Assembly: GCF_022678645.1 (NCBI RefSeq)
Contig: NZ_JALBWV010000040.1
Coordinates: 17,723-81,722, forward strand
Direction: 5' to 3'
Source of the DNA: Saccharopolyspora soli
Lineage (GTDB): Bacteria; Actinomycetota; Actinomycetes; Mycobacteriales; Pseudonocardiaceae
Length of the DNA: 64,000 nucleotides
In this document: positions 45,920-54,861 of the stretch, piece after piece
Numbering within the stretch: position 1 is the stretch's first letter
Layout of the letters: the number at the start of each line of letters is the position of its first letter
Notes under the pieces: model-generated
What the model was told of the DNA's origin: nothing
Seen by the model: the letters and a program-made list of their open reading frames with translations, nothing else
Databases searched by the model: none
Translations under genes and position numbers: made by a program

Positions 45920-46270
45920 ATGGATTCGATGTGGTACCAGGGAAACGCCAACGAAGACGGAAAACGGACACGAGGTTGGCTCGTCGGTCATTTCATAGAA
46001 CCGCCGGAGGCAATCCGGTCCACCAACGACGTCGAAGTCAAATGGGGTATCCATCCTGCTGGCGAGAAGCGTCCAGAATGGACAGTTAGCGATTTTCGGA
46101 CAACTCTAGTCCTGCTAGTCCGGGGGCACTTTCGAATCGACCTCACTCACGGCAGCGCTACCCTCGCACAGGAAGGCGACTACGTCATGTGGGCACCAGG
46201 AACAGACCACTCCTGGGAAGCCGTCTCAGACTCGGTCGTGATCACTGTACGCTGGCCGTCGTCGCCATGA
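45920..46270 (+). CDS. Cupin-fold protein
   Basis: 116 aa, ATG start. Single cupin domain: EVKWGIHPAGEKRPEW, then FRIDLTHGSATLAQEGDYVM and APGTDHSWEA. The family of small signal-type cupins is widespread; substrate unknown. Metal ligands are partly replaced (His, Asp, His pattern weak). Isolated gene. Confidence 0.7.
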   Translation: MDSMWYQGNANEDGKRTRGWLVGHFIEPPEAIRSTNDVEVKWGIHPAGEKRPEWTVSDFRTTLVLLVRGHFRIDLTHGSATLAQEGDYVMWAPGTDHSWEAVSDSVVITVRWPSSP

Positions 46271-46409
46271 AGCGGCTTATAGCAGCACGTAGTCACTACG
46301 AGGAGCCACCAACTGCGGCAGTCGTCGTACTGAACGTAGATTCGGGATAGGACCGAAAGTCTGCAAGGGAGCCGTAATCAGTAAAGAAGGGGCACTGAGT
46401 CGGTCTGCG

Positions 46410-47171
46410 GTGGGCTGGAGTTTGTTCGCCGCGGGTCTAATGCTGTGGGGTGCCTCGGGCTGGTCCTGGTTGCCGTTGCTCGTTGGCGTCGGCTTGCTCG
46501 TGCTTGCGCGCTTGGTGCTGCCGCTGATCCCTATGTCCTGGCGATCGTGGACGGGGTTAGCGGCCCTGGCGGGCGTTCTCACCTTGTTGCTGGCAATGAC
46601 GTCAGTGTGGTCATGGCTGGCGGCGGCCGGCGTTGGCTTGGTTGTGCTCGGACTTCGTCCACTCCGGAGACGGTTGATGGCCGTGGCTGGCGTGGTGCTG
46701 TTGGTCGGTGCGGGCGGAATGGGGTGGGAAGTATGGCAGGAACGGCAAAGACAAGCTGAGACCGCTCAAGCGGACCATGATCTGGCGGTGGCTCGGTTGC
46801 TGCCGCAGTCGCCCGACCGAGTGTTGATCACCCTGCTGACGCTGATCAACAGGGATGATCCGCGAGCCTGTTTCCTGTTCTCTCCGGGGGCAGGGCTCCG
46901 GTTCGCTGCTGTGCATGGTGTGTCGACGTGCCAAGATGCGGTGCACCAGTTGTCAGCGCAGGTCACCGATCGGCAGCGGTATACAGCCCCTTACCTCTCG
47001 TCGTATGAGATCGTCTCCATCGCACGGCCGGTCATCAATACCTGTGGTATGTCGTGGTACGGGCCATTGCAAAAGCCGCTTCCTGATGCTGGACCTCGGG
47101 TGGGTGTCCTGCAGGTCGAGCAGCAGCTTGGTGCTGGGTGGTTGATCGTCGGCTACGACTCGTGCCCGTGA
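46410..47171 (+). CDS. Membrane protein with extracytoplasmic domain
   Basis: 253 aa, GTG start. Four or five hydrophobic segments in residues 1-108 (LPLLVGVGLLVLARLVLPLI and others), a charged linker (WEVWQERQRQAETAQADHD), then a soluble domain with three cysteines. The domain (PQSPDRVLITLLTLINRDDP) resembles lipoprotein-like domains that follow membrane anchors in plasmid genes. The 3' end converges on a minus-strand fragment. Confidence 0.55.
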   Translation: MGWSLFAAGLMLWGASGWSWLPLLVGVGLLVLARLVLPLIPMSWRSWTGLAALAGVLTLLLAMTSVWSWLAAAGVGLVVLGLRPLRRRLMAVAGVVLLVGAGGMGWEVWQERQRQAETAQADHDLAVARLLPQSPDRVLITLLTLINRDDPRACFLFSPGAGLRFAAVHGVSTCQDAVHQLSAQVTDRQRYTAPYLSSYEIVSIARPVINTCGMSWYGPLQKPLPDAGPRVGVLQVEQQLGAGWLIVGYDSCP

Positions 47172-47456
47172 CGGATTCAGGGCCCCTGCTGAGCCGATGA
47201 GTTTGAAGTCGTCCTCCTCGATTCCCGCGTCGATCCCGCCCATGACGCGGTGGTTGCCCGACAACACAAGCTCGTGTCCTTCGGGGTACTCGCCTCCCCC
47301 GCCGTAGATCAGCGGCACGCTGGTCAAGCACCCGTCCTCACGGAGGTCGGCCACCAACCGGTCGTAGGTTTCCTTGCGCATGAACCGGGCGTTGACGTCC
47401 AACAGCTGCAGGTTCCGCAGCTTCCGGCGGACAACGCGCGGTGGCTGAAGCTTCAT
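47170..47456 (-). pseudogene. ParB-N-like (phage-type) gene fragment
   Basis: Minus-strand start 47456: NLQLLDVNARFMRKETYDRL, REDGCLTSVPLIYGGG and LVLSGNHRVMGGIDAGIEED are the N-terminal ParB-like nuclease fold seen in phage/element genes (GNHR box). After about 47200 the frame runs antisense through the end of the membrane-protein gene to 46953, with no coding character. So only the first 90 or so residues remain. Confidence 0.55.
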
Positions 47457-47842
47457 GACGCGACTCCCGCCTGCTGATCGTGCATGAGATCACCGGTCCA
47501 GAGAGCGAGCGCGAGCGCGAGCACCAGGTCGTCGTGCTGGCGGCCAGCTGCCTCGTGACGCTGGTAGCCGCTGCGCGTGCGGCGGCGATTGAACTGCCCG
47601 AGCTGACGGTGGAGCTCGTAGGCCCCTGGGGTGTCGGGAAGCAGTAGGCCCGCCTGTTCGAGCGCGACTTGGGCGACCTCGGTGAGTCGGTGTTTGCCGA
47701 CGACGAGATCGTTATCTCCGTGGCGCGTGAGGGCGCGACCAGCGCCGATGGTCACGGCGACCAGGTGCAACTCGGATGGTGCTGCTTGGCGGGCGAGTTC
47801 GACGACGGCGCGGCCGATGCCGATGGCATCGAAGGTGACCAC
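47453..47842 (-). pseudogene. Phage terminase large subunit, C-terminal fragment
   Basis: 130 codons; VTFDAIGIGRAVVELARQAA and the final HDDLVLALALALW are the nuclease-domain signatures of large terminase subunits (Asp and HDD metal ligands). Upstream on this strand the frame closes after about ten codons, so the ATPase half is absent. The stop overlaps the start of the ParB-like fragment, as in phage operons. Prophage debris. Confidence 0.6.
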
Positions 47843-48007
47843 GGTCGGGTACCCGGCGCCCCAGCACTGAACGACTCACCGGAAGTGACCAGCACTAATG
47901 CGGAGTGCTCCCCCGCGCGGGCTGCTGGGACACCACCACCCAGTGCGCGACCAGAAAGCACCTGGTCTGGAATTCCTCTTTCCCTTTCATCGCAAGGAGT
48001 TTTTGGC

Positions 48008-48379
48008 ATGTCCGAATCCGCTCTCACCATGTCCGGCGTCGTCGGATTCATCCAGGAGAACACCGACACGAACGACCTCGACACCGTGATCGAGTCGGTC
48101 AGGACCCGCCGCAAGCTGCTCCGGGACCAGGCCGCGGCCGCGGTGAAGGAGGGCATGACGATCACCATCTACGACGTCAGCCCGAAGTACCTCGCCGGCC
48201 TGCGCGACACGGTCAAGAGCATCGACCGGCTCAGCCGCAAGCCCAGCGCCGTGGTCACCCTCGACCAGGAGTCCACGACCACGCTGGCGTTCTCCTCGAT
48301 GAAGTACGCCTCGCTGGCCAACAAGGACAGCTTCGACCTCACCGGCGTCCCGCTGAGCTGCTGCAAGCCGGTCGCCTGA
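48008..48379 (+). CDS. Unknown 123-aa protein
   Basis: ATG start with AAGGAG upstream. Helical N-terminal half (IESVRTRRKLLRDQAAAAVK), then ITIYDVSPKYLAGLRDTVKS and a C-terminal CC. Similar compact proteins are found in actinobacterial phages; not recognised further. A terminator-like hairpin follows. Confidence 0.5.
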   Translation: MSESALTMSGVVGFIQENTDTNDLDTVIESVRTRRKLLRDQAAAAVKEGMTITIYDVSPKYLAGLRDTVKSIDRLSRKPSAVVTLDQESTTTLAFSSMKYASLANKDSFDLTGVPLSCCKPVA

Positions 48380-48381
48380 TC

Positions 48382-48404
48382 ACTGGCGGCCCGGTGCCGC
48401 CAGT
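48382..48404 (+). terminator. 9-bp hairpin after the 48008 gene
   Basis: ACTGGCGGC/GCCGCCAGT around CCGGT, directly after the stop codon. Confidence 0.5.
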
Positions 48405-48495
48405 GTCCCGCCAAGGCCCGGCTCCGTTCGGTCACCACGCCCCGGCGAACGCCTGGCGGGCCGTGGACACCGAAGCCCGCGGAGACCGGCACGCG

Positions 48496-48755
48496 ATGCA
48501 GACCGTGCTGCGTCGACTCGGTGACCATCTCCAGATCCCACCCCGTTGCGACGGCGAGCACGCCCGGCTGTGGCTGGCCGAGCGCAGCCCGGACGACTAC
48601 CCGGCAGTGGAGGAGTTCTACGTCGCCGCGCCGGCCATGTGCTCGACAAGCAGCGCCCTGGGTTCGCCGCCCGGTGGGCCGGGCACGCCCCGCAATCCCT
48701 GCTCACGCAGGAACCGGCAGGCGCCGACGCGCTGCGGCGCGGCGACGGCCACTGA
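48496..48755 (+). pseudogene. Broken small gene
   Basis: One frame gives MQTVLRRLGDHLQIPPRC, ARLWLAERSPDDYPAVEEFY to about 48630; the next frame continues AGHVLDKQRPGFAARWAGHA and PQSLLTQEPAGADALRRGDG to a stop at 48755. A single frameshift joins them. Unknown family. Confidence 0.4.
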
Positions 48756-48995
48756 CAGACCAGCGGGCACACCGAAAGCTGAGATGACGCGGCGCCGCCC
48801 CTGCGCGGTGGGGCGTACGCACTCTGCCCCAGCACCGGCCGGGGTCAAGCCGCGAAAAGCGTGCGGTTTGACCCTTACCCCGGCAGACGTCGGCGGTCAC
48901 AAGCCGCTCGATCGGCCTTGTTCGCATGCCGGTCATCGATGACTGGCTTCAGTTCTGTGCGTTGCCAGCAGATTCAGCTTCTCGAACAGCCCACA

Positions 48996-49013
48996 TCGAA
49001 TAGTAGGAGTGCT
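48996..49013 (+). promoter_or_regulatory. Leader motif shared with ssb
   Basis: TCGAATAGTAGGAGTGCT directly before the ATG at 49015; the same string with one extra G lies at 59061-59079 before ssb. It contains the Shine-Dalgarno AGGAG. A common regulatory leader or a recent duplication. Confidence 0.5.
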
Positions 49014-49014
49014 C

Positions 49015-49374
49015 ATGGCCGTGTGGTCCCGTGACGAGCTCGACCGCTTGTACAAGATTCGCGACTGCGGGGAGACCGTCGTCGTCAACGTGCGCCGCGG
49101 ACACGAGAACCTCATCGGTGGAGCCAAATTCCACGGCCGGTTCACCTATATCGGCCGAGGCTCGAAGTGGGGCAACCCCTTCCGTATGGGGGTCGACGGT
49201 GATCGAAGCACGGTCATCCACAAGTACCGGCAGTACCTACTTCACCAGCCCGAGCTGCTCGCCGCGCTCGGTGAACTGCGTGGTCACGCGCTGGGCTGCT
49301 ACTGCGCGCCCGAGGCATGCCACGGCGACGTGCTCATCGAGATCATCACCGAACGGTTCGCGTCCGCTGCGTGA
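49015..49374 (+). CDS. DUF4326 family protein
   Basis: 119 aa from ATG 49015. NVRRGHENLIGGAKFHGRFT, YIGRGSKWGNPFRMG and the Cys/His motif GCYCAPEACHGDVL are diagnostic of DUF4326, a small phage/plasmid family of unknown activity. The CYC..CHGD residues probably bind metal. Shares its leader with ssb. Confidence 0.8.
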   Translation: MAVWSRDELDRLYKIRDCGETVVVNVRRGHENLIGGAKFHGRFTYIGRGSKWGNPFRMGVDGDRSTVIHKYRQYLLHQPELLAALGELRGHALGCYCAPEACHGDVLIEIITERFASAA

Positions 49375-49596
49375 TCGCCTGAAGTCCTGCCTGGCGCGAA
49401 CATCCGTGCCAAGCAAGGACAGCCATGTCTGACACCGATCAGCGAATCCCGATATCGACAGGACTTCCGCTTCCCAGCGCGCGGTCAGCCGCACGTCGTT
49501 GATTCCCGCGGTCGAGTCCGAATCGTCTGGTGCGACGCCGACCGCGTGCCCAGCGGACAGAGAGAACCACACCAGGAAAGGGGCGAGTTGCCTTTC

Positions 49597-50053
49597 ATGT
49601 CTGATCAGGAGTTCAAGGAGGTCCCGCGTGACCTGTATCGCCAGGTCGAGCGGGAAGCCGGTGACGTGCACCCGGCGTTGACCGGCCGGTACCGGTCCCG
49701 CCGACCGCGTGAGGAGTTCGACCCGGACTGGGAGTACCTGCTCACAGCCCAGGCGTCGAAGAAGGCGGTCGTCGCGGGCCTGTGCTGCGCGACGTTGGAC
49801 GTTCCCGAATACATCCCGCCGCTCATTCTCGAAGTGCATTGCCCGAAAGCCTGGCAGCTGCTCGTCAACGCCGGAGTGAGCTATGAGCAGTGGAACACCG
49901 GGCACTGCCCGGCCGGGTTTCAGAGCACGGTCGCGGCCGTGGCCAACACCGAACTGGACGGCTACGCCGTCCAGTTCGGTGTTGGATGCGATGGTCCCCG
50001 CGATGGTCGCCGAGATCATCGCCGCTCTGGGCGCCGTGCCCACGTTCGAGTAG
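49597..50053 (+). pseudogene. Unknown gene with one-base frameshift near 3' end
   Basis: From ATG 49597: FKEVPRDLYRQVEREAGDVH, YLLTAQASKKAVVAGLCCAT, AWQLLVNAGVSYEQWNTGHC, up to YAVQF at about 49977. Removing one G there gives VLDAMVPAMVAEIIAALGAV and a natural stop at 50051-50053, directly before the MoxR gene. As given, the frame runs on Arg-rich to 50151. A sequencing error is as likely as decay. Confidence 0.5.
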
Positions 50054-50201
50054 CCGCCGATCTCGGCATCGCCCGAGTCCAGGCCGATCCCGTTGCGCCC
50101 CCGAGATCACGCCGGGTCCGGGGGCGCCGTGCTGTCCCCTTCCAGCGCTGACAGCGCCATTGCCCTGTGAATTCCCCATCATTGGAGGAGGCACTACCGA
50201 C

Positions 50202-51407
50202 ATGACCGCCACCATGCCGCCGACCACGGCCGCCACACCGACTGTTCCGATCCGGCTGCAGAACCTCAACAGCGATCTGGCCGCCCACTTCTACGAACGC
50301 ACCGAGGTACTCCGGGCCGCGACGATCACACTGCTGGCCGGAAAGCACATGCTGATGCTCGGGCCGCCCGGCACGGCCAAGTCCGATCTGATCCGCGAGC
50401 TGACCGCCCGCATCGATCAGGCCCGCTACTTCGAGACCCTCATGTCTCCGTTCGCCGACCCGACGGCGATGTTCGGGCCGATCGACGTCGCCGCACTGCA
50501 GCAGGGTGAGTACAAGCAGCTGCTGTCCGGCCGCGCGACCGACGCCGACATCGTGTTCATCGACGAGATCTTCAAAAGCGGCGACGGTGCCCTGCAAGCG
50601 CTGCTGACCTACCTCAACGAACGCAAGTACCACCCGCTCAACGGAGAACCGCCGAAAGACTGCCCGGTGCTGTCCGTGTTCGCGGCATCCAACGAACTGC
50701 CGCAGGGCGAGGCACTGAACGCGTTCTTCGACCGCCTGCTGGTGCGCATCGAGGTCGACTACCTCCACGACACCACCAACTTCACTGGCCTGCTGCGGTC
50801 CTCCGGCCCAGCCCCGGCGTCGCAGTTCCCGCTGACGATCACCGAACTCAACCACGCGGTCCGCCACGAGGTCCCGCAGATCAGCGTGCCCGACCCGGTG
50901 ATCAACGCGTACGTGGAACTCCGCGCGGAGCTCAAGGAGGACGGCATCGTCGCCTCCGACCGCCGGTGGAAGCAGTCGATCCGGCTGCTGCAGGCCTCCG
51001 CTTACCTCGATGGCCGCACCGGTGTGACCCGCGACGACATGCAGATCCTCGACCACGTGCTGTGGACCGAACCGCCGCAGCGCCCGACCGTGGCACGCGC
51101 GCTGATCAACAAGATCAGCCCCGGCTCGGCGGAAGCCGTCGAGATCATGGACGCGATGGCGGCGCTGGAGCGCGAGCTCGACGACCTGCTCAAGAACCAG
51201 ACCGCCGAGGACACGCTGCGGACCTGGGCGGCGAGCGAGTCGCTTCCCAAGTGCAAGAACGCCGAGACCAAGCTGAACACACTGCGGCAGAACGCACAGG
51301 CCAAGGCACTGTCCACCAAGGCCATCGATCAGGCCGAGGCCGCGCGCTCGCGGTTCGCGAACCGCGTGGTCAGCGAGGCACTCGGGATGAACATGGCGGC
51401 GATCTGA
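50202..51407 (+). CDS. MoxR-family AAA+ ATPase
   Basis: 401 aa, ATG with GGAGGAGG upstream. Walker A GPPGTAKS (54-61), Walker B IVFIDEI with Asp121-Glu122, sensor 1 region VFAASNELP and FDRLLVRIEV, then a lid and a long helical C-terminal extension with a possible Cys (KCKNAETKLN). MoxR/RavA ATPases remodel or activate partner complexes together with VWA proteins. The VWA gene starts within the stop codon (TGATG). Function of the plasmid-borne pair is unknown. Confidence 0.85.
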   Translation: MTATMPPTTAATPTVPIRLQNLNSDLAAHFYERTEVLRAATITLLAGKHMLMLGPPGTAKSDLIRELTARIDQARYFETLMSPFADPTAMFGPIDVAALQQGEYKQLLSGRATDADIVFIDEIFKSGDGALQALLTYLNERKYHPLNGEPPKDCPVLSVFAASNELPQGEALNAFFDRLLVRIEVDYLHDTTNFTGLLRSSGPAPASQFPLTITELNHAVRHEVPQISVPDPVINAYVELRAELKEDGIVASDRRWKQSIRLLQASAYLDGRTGVTRDDMQILDHVLWTEPPQRPTVARALINKISPGSAEAVEIMDAMAALERELDDLLKNQTAEDTLRTWAASESLPKCKNAETKLNTLRQNAQAKALSTKAIDQAEAARSRFANRVVSEALGMNMAAI

Positions 51408-53020
51408 TGGCACTGACCACGAAAGTCGCCGATCTCGCCCGCCGCGCTGGCGCCTGGCTGGGCTGTCTGACCGCACCGCAGGCTCCCCGGCACACCACCG
51501 CGATCGAGGGCGACGCGATGGACACGATGGCCTACACGGAGGTCGCCGAGCAGTCCCCGACACTGCGGGAACTCTCTCACGAGCTGCGGCAGACCGTCGA
51601 CGGTGCTGATGACCTGCTTGCCGATGTGTTCCGGGGCGCCTACAAGGCGCACCCGCGGGTCCGTCCGAGCGGGGACATGGACCCCGCTCGGCGTGTTCAG
51701 CACCAGGTTGTCGCCGCACTGCTGGACACCCCGGAATTCGGGGCGATGCGCACCACCACCGTCGGCGATCAGTACCTGTCCGCAGTCGCGGTGCTCGCCT
51801 CCGCGAGCACGATCCGCGACATGCTCGACAAGGCCGACGCCGCTCAGGCCGCCGCCAAGGCCGCTGCCGCCGCGCAGCAGGCCGCCGACGCCGCAGCCGC
51901 CGGCGTTGAGTCCGCCTTCGAGCAGGCCACCGAGGTCGCCGACGGCGAGGGTGCCGTTCCCGATGTCGCCGCCGAGGCGGTGCAAGACGCGATCGCGGCA
52001 GTCGAGGCCGCCGAGGCGGCCGCCCAGCAGGCCGGGCAGGAAGCGGCGCAGAAGCTCGACGACGCCGCGCCCCGGCTGCAGGCCGCGGCCCGCGCCGCAG
52101 CCCAAGAAGCGGACGACGCCGTGCAGGAAGAGACGGCGCTGATACGGGCGTGGGGTATCGAACCCGGCCAGCTGGAGCGGATGGATTTCGCCGAGCGCGC
52201 CGCGCTGGCCGAACGGCTCCGCACCCTTCCGCTCTCCCGCTTTGCCGAGTTCATCGGCCGGTTCAAGGCGATGGCGTCCGCGGAACGAGCGCGTAAGGTG
52301 CCGCGCACCCCCGGCGAAATCATCGGCACAACCCTCGGCAACGATCTCACCCGGCTCATCCCGTCCGAGATCGCCCATCTCACCCTGCCCACGCTACGAG
52401 CGCCGTTCGCCGCAAGGCTCGCGACCCGTCAGCTGATGCTCTACAACAGCCAGGGAACGCAGCGTGCCGGTCAGGGCGCGATCATCGCCTGTATCGACTG
52501 CTCCGGTACGATGCGCATCCAACATCGCGGCATCACGCGGGAAGCGTGGGCGAAGGCGTGCGCGTTGGCGTTGCTGGACCAGGCCCGCGCCGCCGGACGT
52601 GATTTCGTCGGCATCCTGTTCAGCTCCCACAACCAAGTGGAGACGTTCCTGTTCCCCGGTGGGAACAATGATCTCGACACCGTTCTCGCGTTCGCCGAGA
52701 AGTTCTGGGGCGGTGGCACCGACTTCACGACACCGCTGCGCACCGCTGCTGATCTGCTGCAGACCGAAGCCGACATCGCCCACCGGCAGCGCGGCGACAT
52801 CGTGCTCATCACCGACGGCATCGCCAGCGTCGACGCCTCCTGGCAACACCAGTGGGTCGAGACCAAAGCCGCACTCGGATTCCGTGCCTTCGCCGTCGCG
52901 ATCGGCGACGACAGCGCGGTGCAACCCGGCGCAGTCCTGACCCGGTTGTGCGACAACGTCCGCGCGATCGACGACCTCACCGATCCCCGGGCCGTCGCCG
53001 ACCTGTTCCGCACCATCTAA
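51407..53020 (+). CDS. VWA-domain partner of MoxR (CoxE/ViaA-like)
   Basis: 537 aa, ATG one base before the end of the upstream gene. Middle region 140-245 is an extreme Ala/Glu/Gln-rich coiled coil (KAAAAAQQAADAAAAGVESA). The C-terminal VWA domain has a MIDAS motif with Asp364, Ser366, Thr368 in IDCSGTM, then FVGILFSSH and DIVLITDGIASVDA. Typical two-component MoxR-VWA unit in which the VWA protein binds substrate or metal. The long alanine coil is unusual for ViaA/CoxE relatives. Confidence 0.85.
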   Translation: MALTTKVADLARRAGAWLGCLTAPQAPRHTTAIEGDAMDTMAYTEVAEQSPTLRELSHELRQTVDGADDLLADVFRGAYKAHPRVRPSGDMDPARRVQHQVVAALLDTPEFGAMRTTTVGDQYLSAVAVLASASTIRDMLDKADAAQAAAKAAAAAQQAADAAAAGVESAFEQATEVADGEGAVPDVAAEAVQDAIAAVEAAEAAAQQAGQEAAQKLDDAAPRLQAAARAAAQEADDAVQEETALIRAWGIEPGQLERMDFAERAALAERLRTLPLSRFAEFIGRFKAMASAERARKVPRTPGEIIGTTLGNDLTRLIPSEIAHLTLPTLRAPFAARLATRQLMLYNSQGTQRAGQGAIIACIDCSGTMRIQHRGITREAWAKACALALLDQARAAGRDFVGILFSSHNQVETFLFPGGNNDLDTVLAFAEKFWGGGTDFTTPLRTAADLLQTEADIAHRQRGDIVLITDGIASVDASWQHQWVETKAALGFRAFAVAIGDDSAVQPGAVLTRLCDNVRAIDDLTDPRAVADLFRTI

Positions 53021-53137
53021 GCCCCCACACCGGGGCCAGTTATCTCGTGCCGCGTGTTCCCACGTCACGCCTTCGCGGGTGGTCGTGGGTCCACGCGGCA
53101 CTGTCCTGTCACTGCTTGACCAGAAAGAGGCATGCCC

Positions 53138-54211
53138 ATGGCACAGCCCGTCACGATGGAACGCGAGAACGTCTTCGACGACCATGCCGCGTTCGTCACC
53201 TACGCCGATGAGATCAGCGAATACTCCCTGCTCGGGTACGTCGTCATGTACTCGATCTTCGACGGCAAGAACACCCACCAGCGGATTCTCGACTGGGTGC
53301 GCGAGCTCGGGCTCGACCCCGAGATGGTGCCGGAGCCGACCTCCCCGGCACAGGCATTTCGTCGGGTCACGGGCCCGACCGGCGTCAAGGTCACCTACCC
53401 CAAGGACGACCCGTCCGCGACCGGTCGGCGCAGTGCCGGCCAGCAGGTCACTCTCATGATCCGTGAGGTGTCCAACGACCGGCACCGGACCGTGAAGCGC
53501 ATCGTCAGGGAAGAGGCCAACGCGGAGACCGGGCAGCTGGAGTATGAAAGCGGCCTCGGCGAGGTCATCTTCCGCAAGCAACGCACGAAGCCCGGTGCGC
53601 CCGGCGGCGCCGGAAAGCTGCACTGCGTCCCCAACCCCGATGCGATCGCGTCACTGCATCCCGCCGAGCAGCAGCAGGTGGCCGACATGTTCAGCGAGAT
53701 CACCCGCGCCTACCGAGAACTGATCGAGTACATCCCCGGCGATCGGCTGCGCGGGATGATCCACGATGCCATCGAGAAGTTGGGGGCCGTGTCGGTCCGG
53801 CCGACCGGCGGCGTGTACTTCGTGCCCTACCGGCACAAGGAGACCCTGGCGGCGCTGCGTGAACTGGTGCGCCGGTTCGGACCGCACCCCGATCCCGACG
53901 CCAACGACACCCAGCGGGGTAGCCGACTCACCAACATCCCCTTGCCACGCACCGGTGAGATGCGCGAGGAGATCATCGACTCGTTCCGGCACAAGGCGCG
54001 AACCGAATTGACTGAGTTGACGCGGGCCATCCTCGAAGCTCGCGCGTCGGGCGACACCAGCTTCGAGACGAAGGTCAAGCTGCACGAGAAGCTTCGTGAG
54101 CTGCAGAGGGCCACCGCCGAGCATGAATCGCTGCTCGCTGTCGATCTCAGCGACACCAGCTCCGCCCAGGCCTCCGCCGAGCAGCAACTACGGGCTCTGT
54201 TCGAGAACTGA
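53138..54211 (+). CDS. DUF6744-like protein of the MoxR-VWA cassette
   Basis: 357 aa from ATG 53138 with AGAGG seven bases upstream (ATG 53132 also in frame). Contains GYVVMYSIFDGKNTHQRILD, a middle RPTGGVYFVPYRHKETLAAL and a helical C-terminus (VKLHEKLRELQRATAEHESL). I recognise it as resembling DUF6744, seen next to MoxR-VWA genes in actinobacteria and their phages. Soluble. It could be the client or effector. Terminator 14 bp downstream. Confidence 0.65.
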   Translation: MAQPVTMERENVFDDHAAFVTYADEISEYSLLGYVVMYSIFDGKNTHQRILDWVRELGLDPEMVPEPTSPAQAFRRVTGPTGVKVTYPKDDPSATGRRSAGQQVTLMIREVSNDRHRTVKRIVREEANAETGQLEYESGLGEVIFRKQRTKPGAPGGAGKLHCVPNPDAIASLHPAEQQQVADMFSEITRAYRELIEYIPGDRLRGMIHDAIEKLGAVSVRPTGGVYFVPYRHKETLAALRELVRRFGPHPDPDANDTQRGSRLTNIPLPRTGEMREEIIDSFRHKARTELTELTRAILEARASGDTSFETKVKLHEKLRELQRATAEHESLLAVDLSDTSSAQASAEQQLRALFEN

Positions 54212-54224
54212 CTTCTGACGATCA

Positions 54225-54259
54225 CCCGGAACGACCTGTTGTGACCAGGTCGTTCCGGG
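54225..54259 (+). terminator. Perfect 14-bp stem-loop after DUF6744-like gene
   Basis: CCCGGAACGACCTG/CAGGTCGTTCCGGG, 7-nt loop, little T run. Confidence 0.65.
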
Positions 54260-54330
54260 CCGGTCTGCTGTTCGTCTCGTGACCGCAGTCGCGGACGCCG
54301 ACCCTGCGATCCGTCATCACGCCGTCCGTC

Positions 54331-54803
54331 GTGCCGCGAGGCCGCATGCCCGTTCACCACCACGTCCGTCTCGGCGCCGTCCCGGTCCGCCCGACCGGCG
54401 GTGTCTACTTCGTACACCGAAGGCACACCGAAACCCTCAGCGCGCTGCGTGCGTTGGTGCGCCGGTTCGGTCCACATTCCCACCCCGACGAGAACGGAAC
54501 ATCGACGCCGCTGTCGGCTCACCAACGTCCCGCTGCTGGAAACCAGCGAGATGCGGGAGGACATCATCGGATCCTTCCGGCGCAAAGCTAAGGACGACCT
54601 GGACGAGCTGTTCCTGGACATCGTCGCTGCCCGCCGAAACGGGGACACCAGCCACGATACGAAGCAGAAGCTGTACGCGAAGTTCCGTGCGCTCCAGGAA
54701 GCCATCGGTCGCCCACCGCGCGCTGCTGTCTACCGACCTGGGCGAGACGACATCGGCGCTCGACGAGGCCGCGGAGCAGCTCAAGAACCTGTTCGGATTC
54801 TGA
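54331..54803 (+). pseudogene. Frameshifted partial copy of the DUF6744-like gene
   Basis: Three successive frames give VRPTGGVYFVHRRHTETLSA, then RLTNVPLLETSEMREDIIGS and KQKLYAKFRALQEAIG, then LLSTDLGETTSALDEAAEQL ending at 54803. Together they match the last 150 residues of the intact gene at 53138 at roughly 60 percent by eye. The N-terminal 200 residues are absent. An old tandem duplicate in decay. Confidence 0.7.
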
Positions 54804-54861
54804 CCCGACGGTCGCTATCAACGAATTCAATGCTCAGTCGTTTCTATGGAGGTTATTCAGC

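Noticed and set aside
46953..47169. C-terminal half of the ParB-like frame
   Set aside because: It is antisense to the end of the membrane-protein gene and has no coding character.
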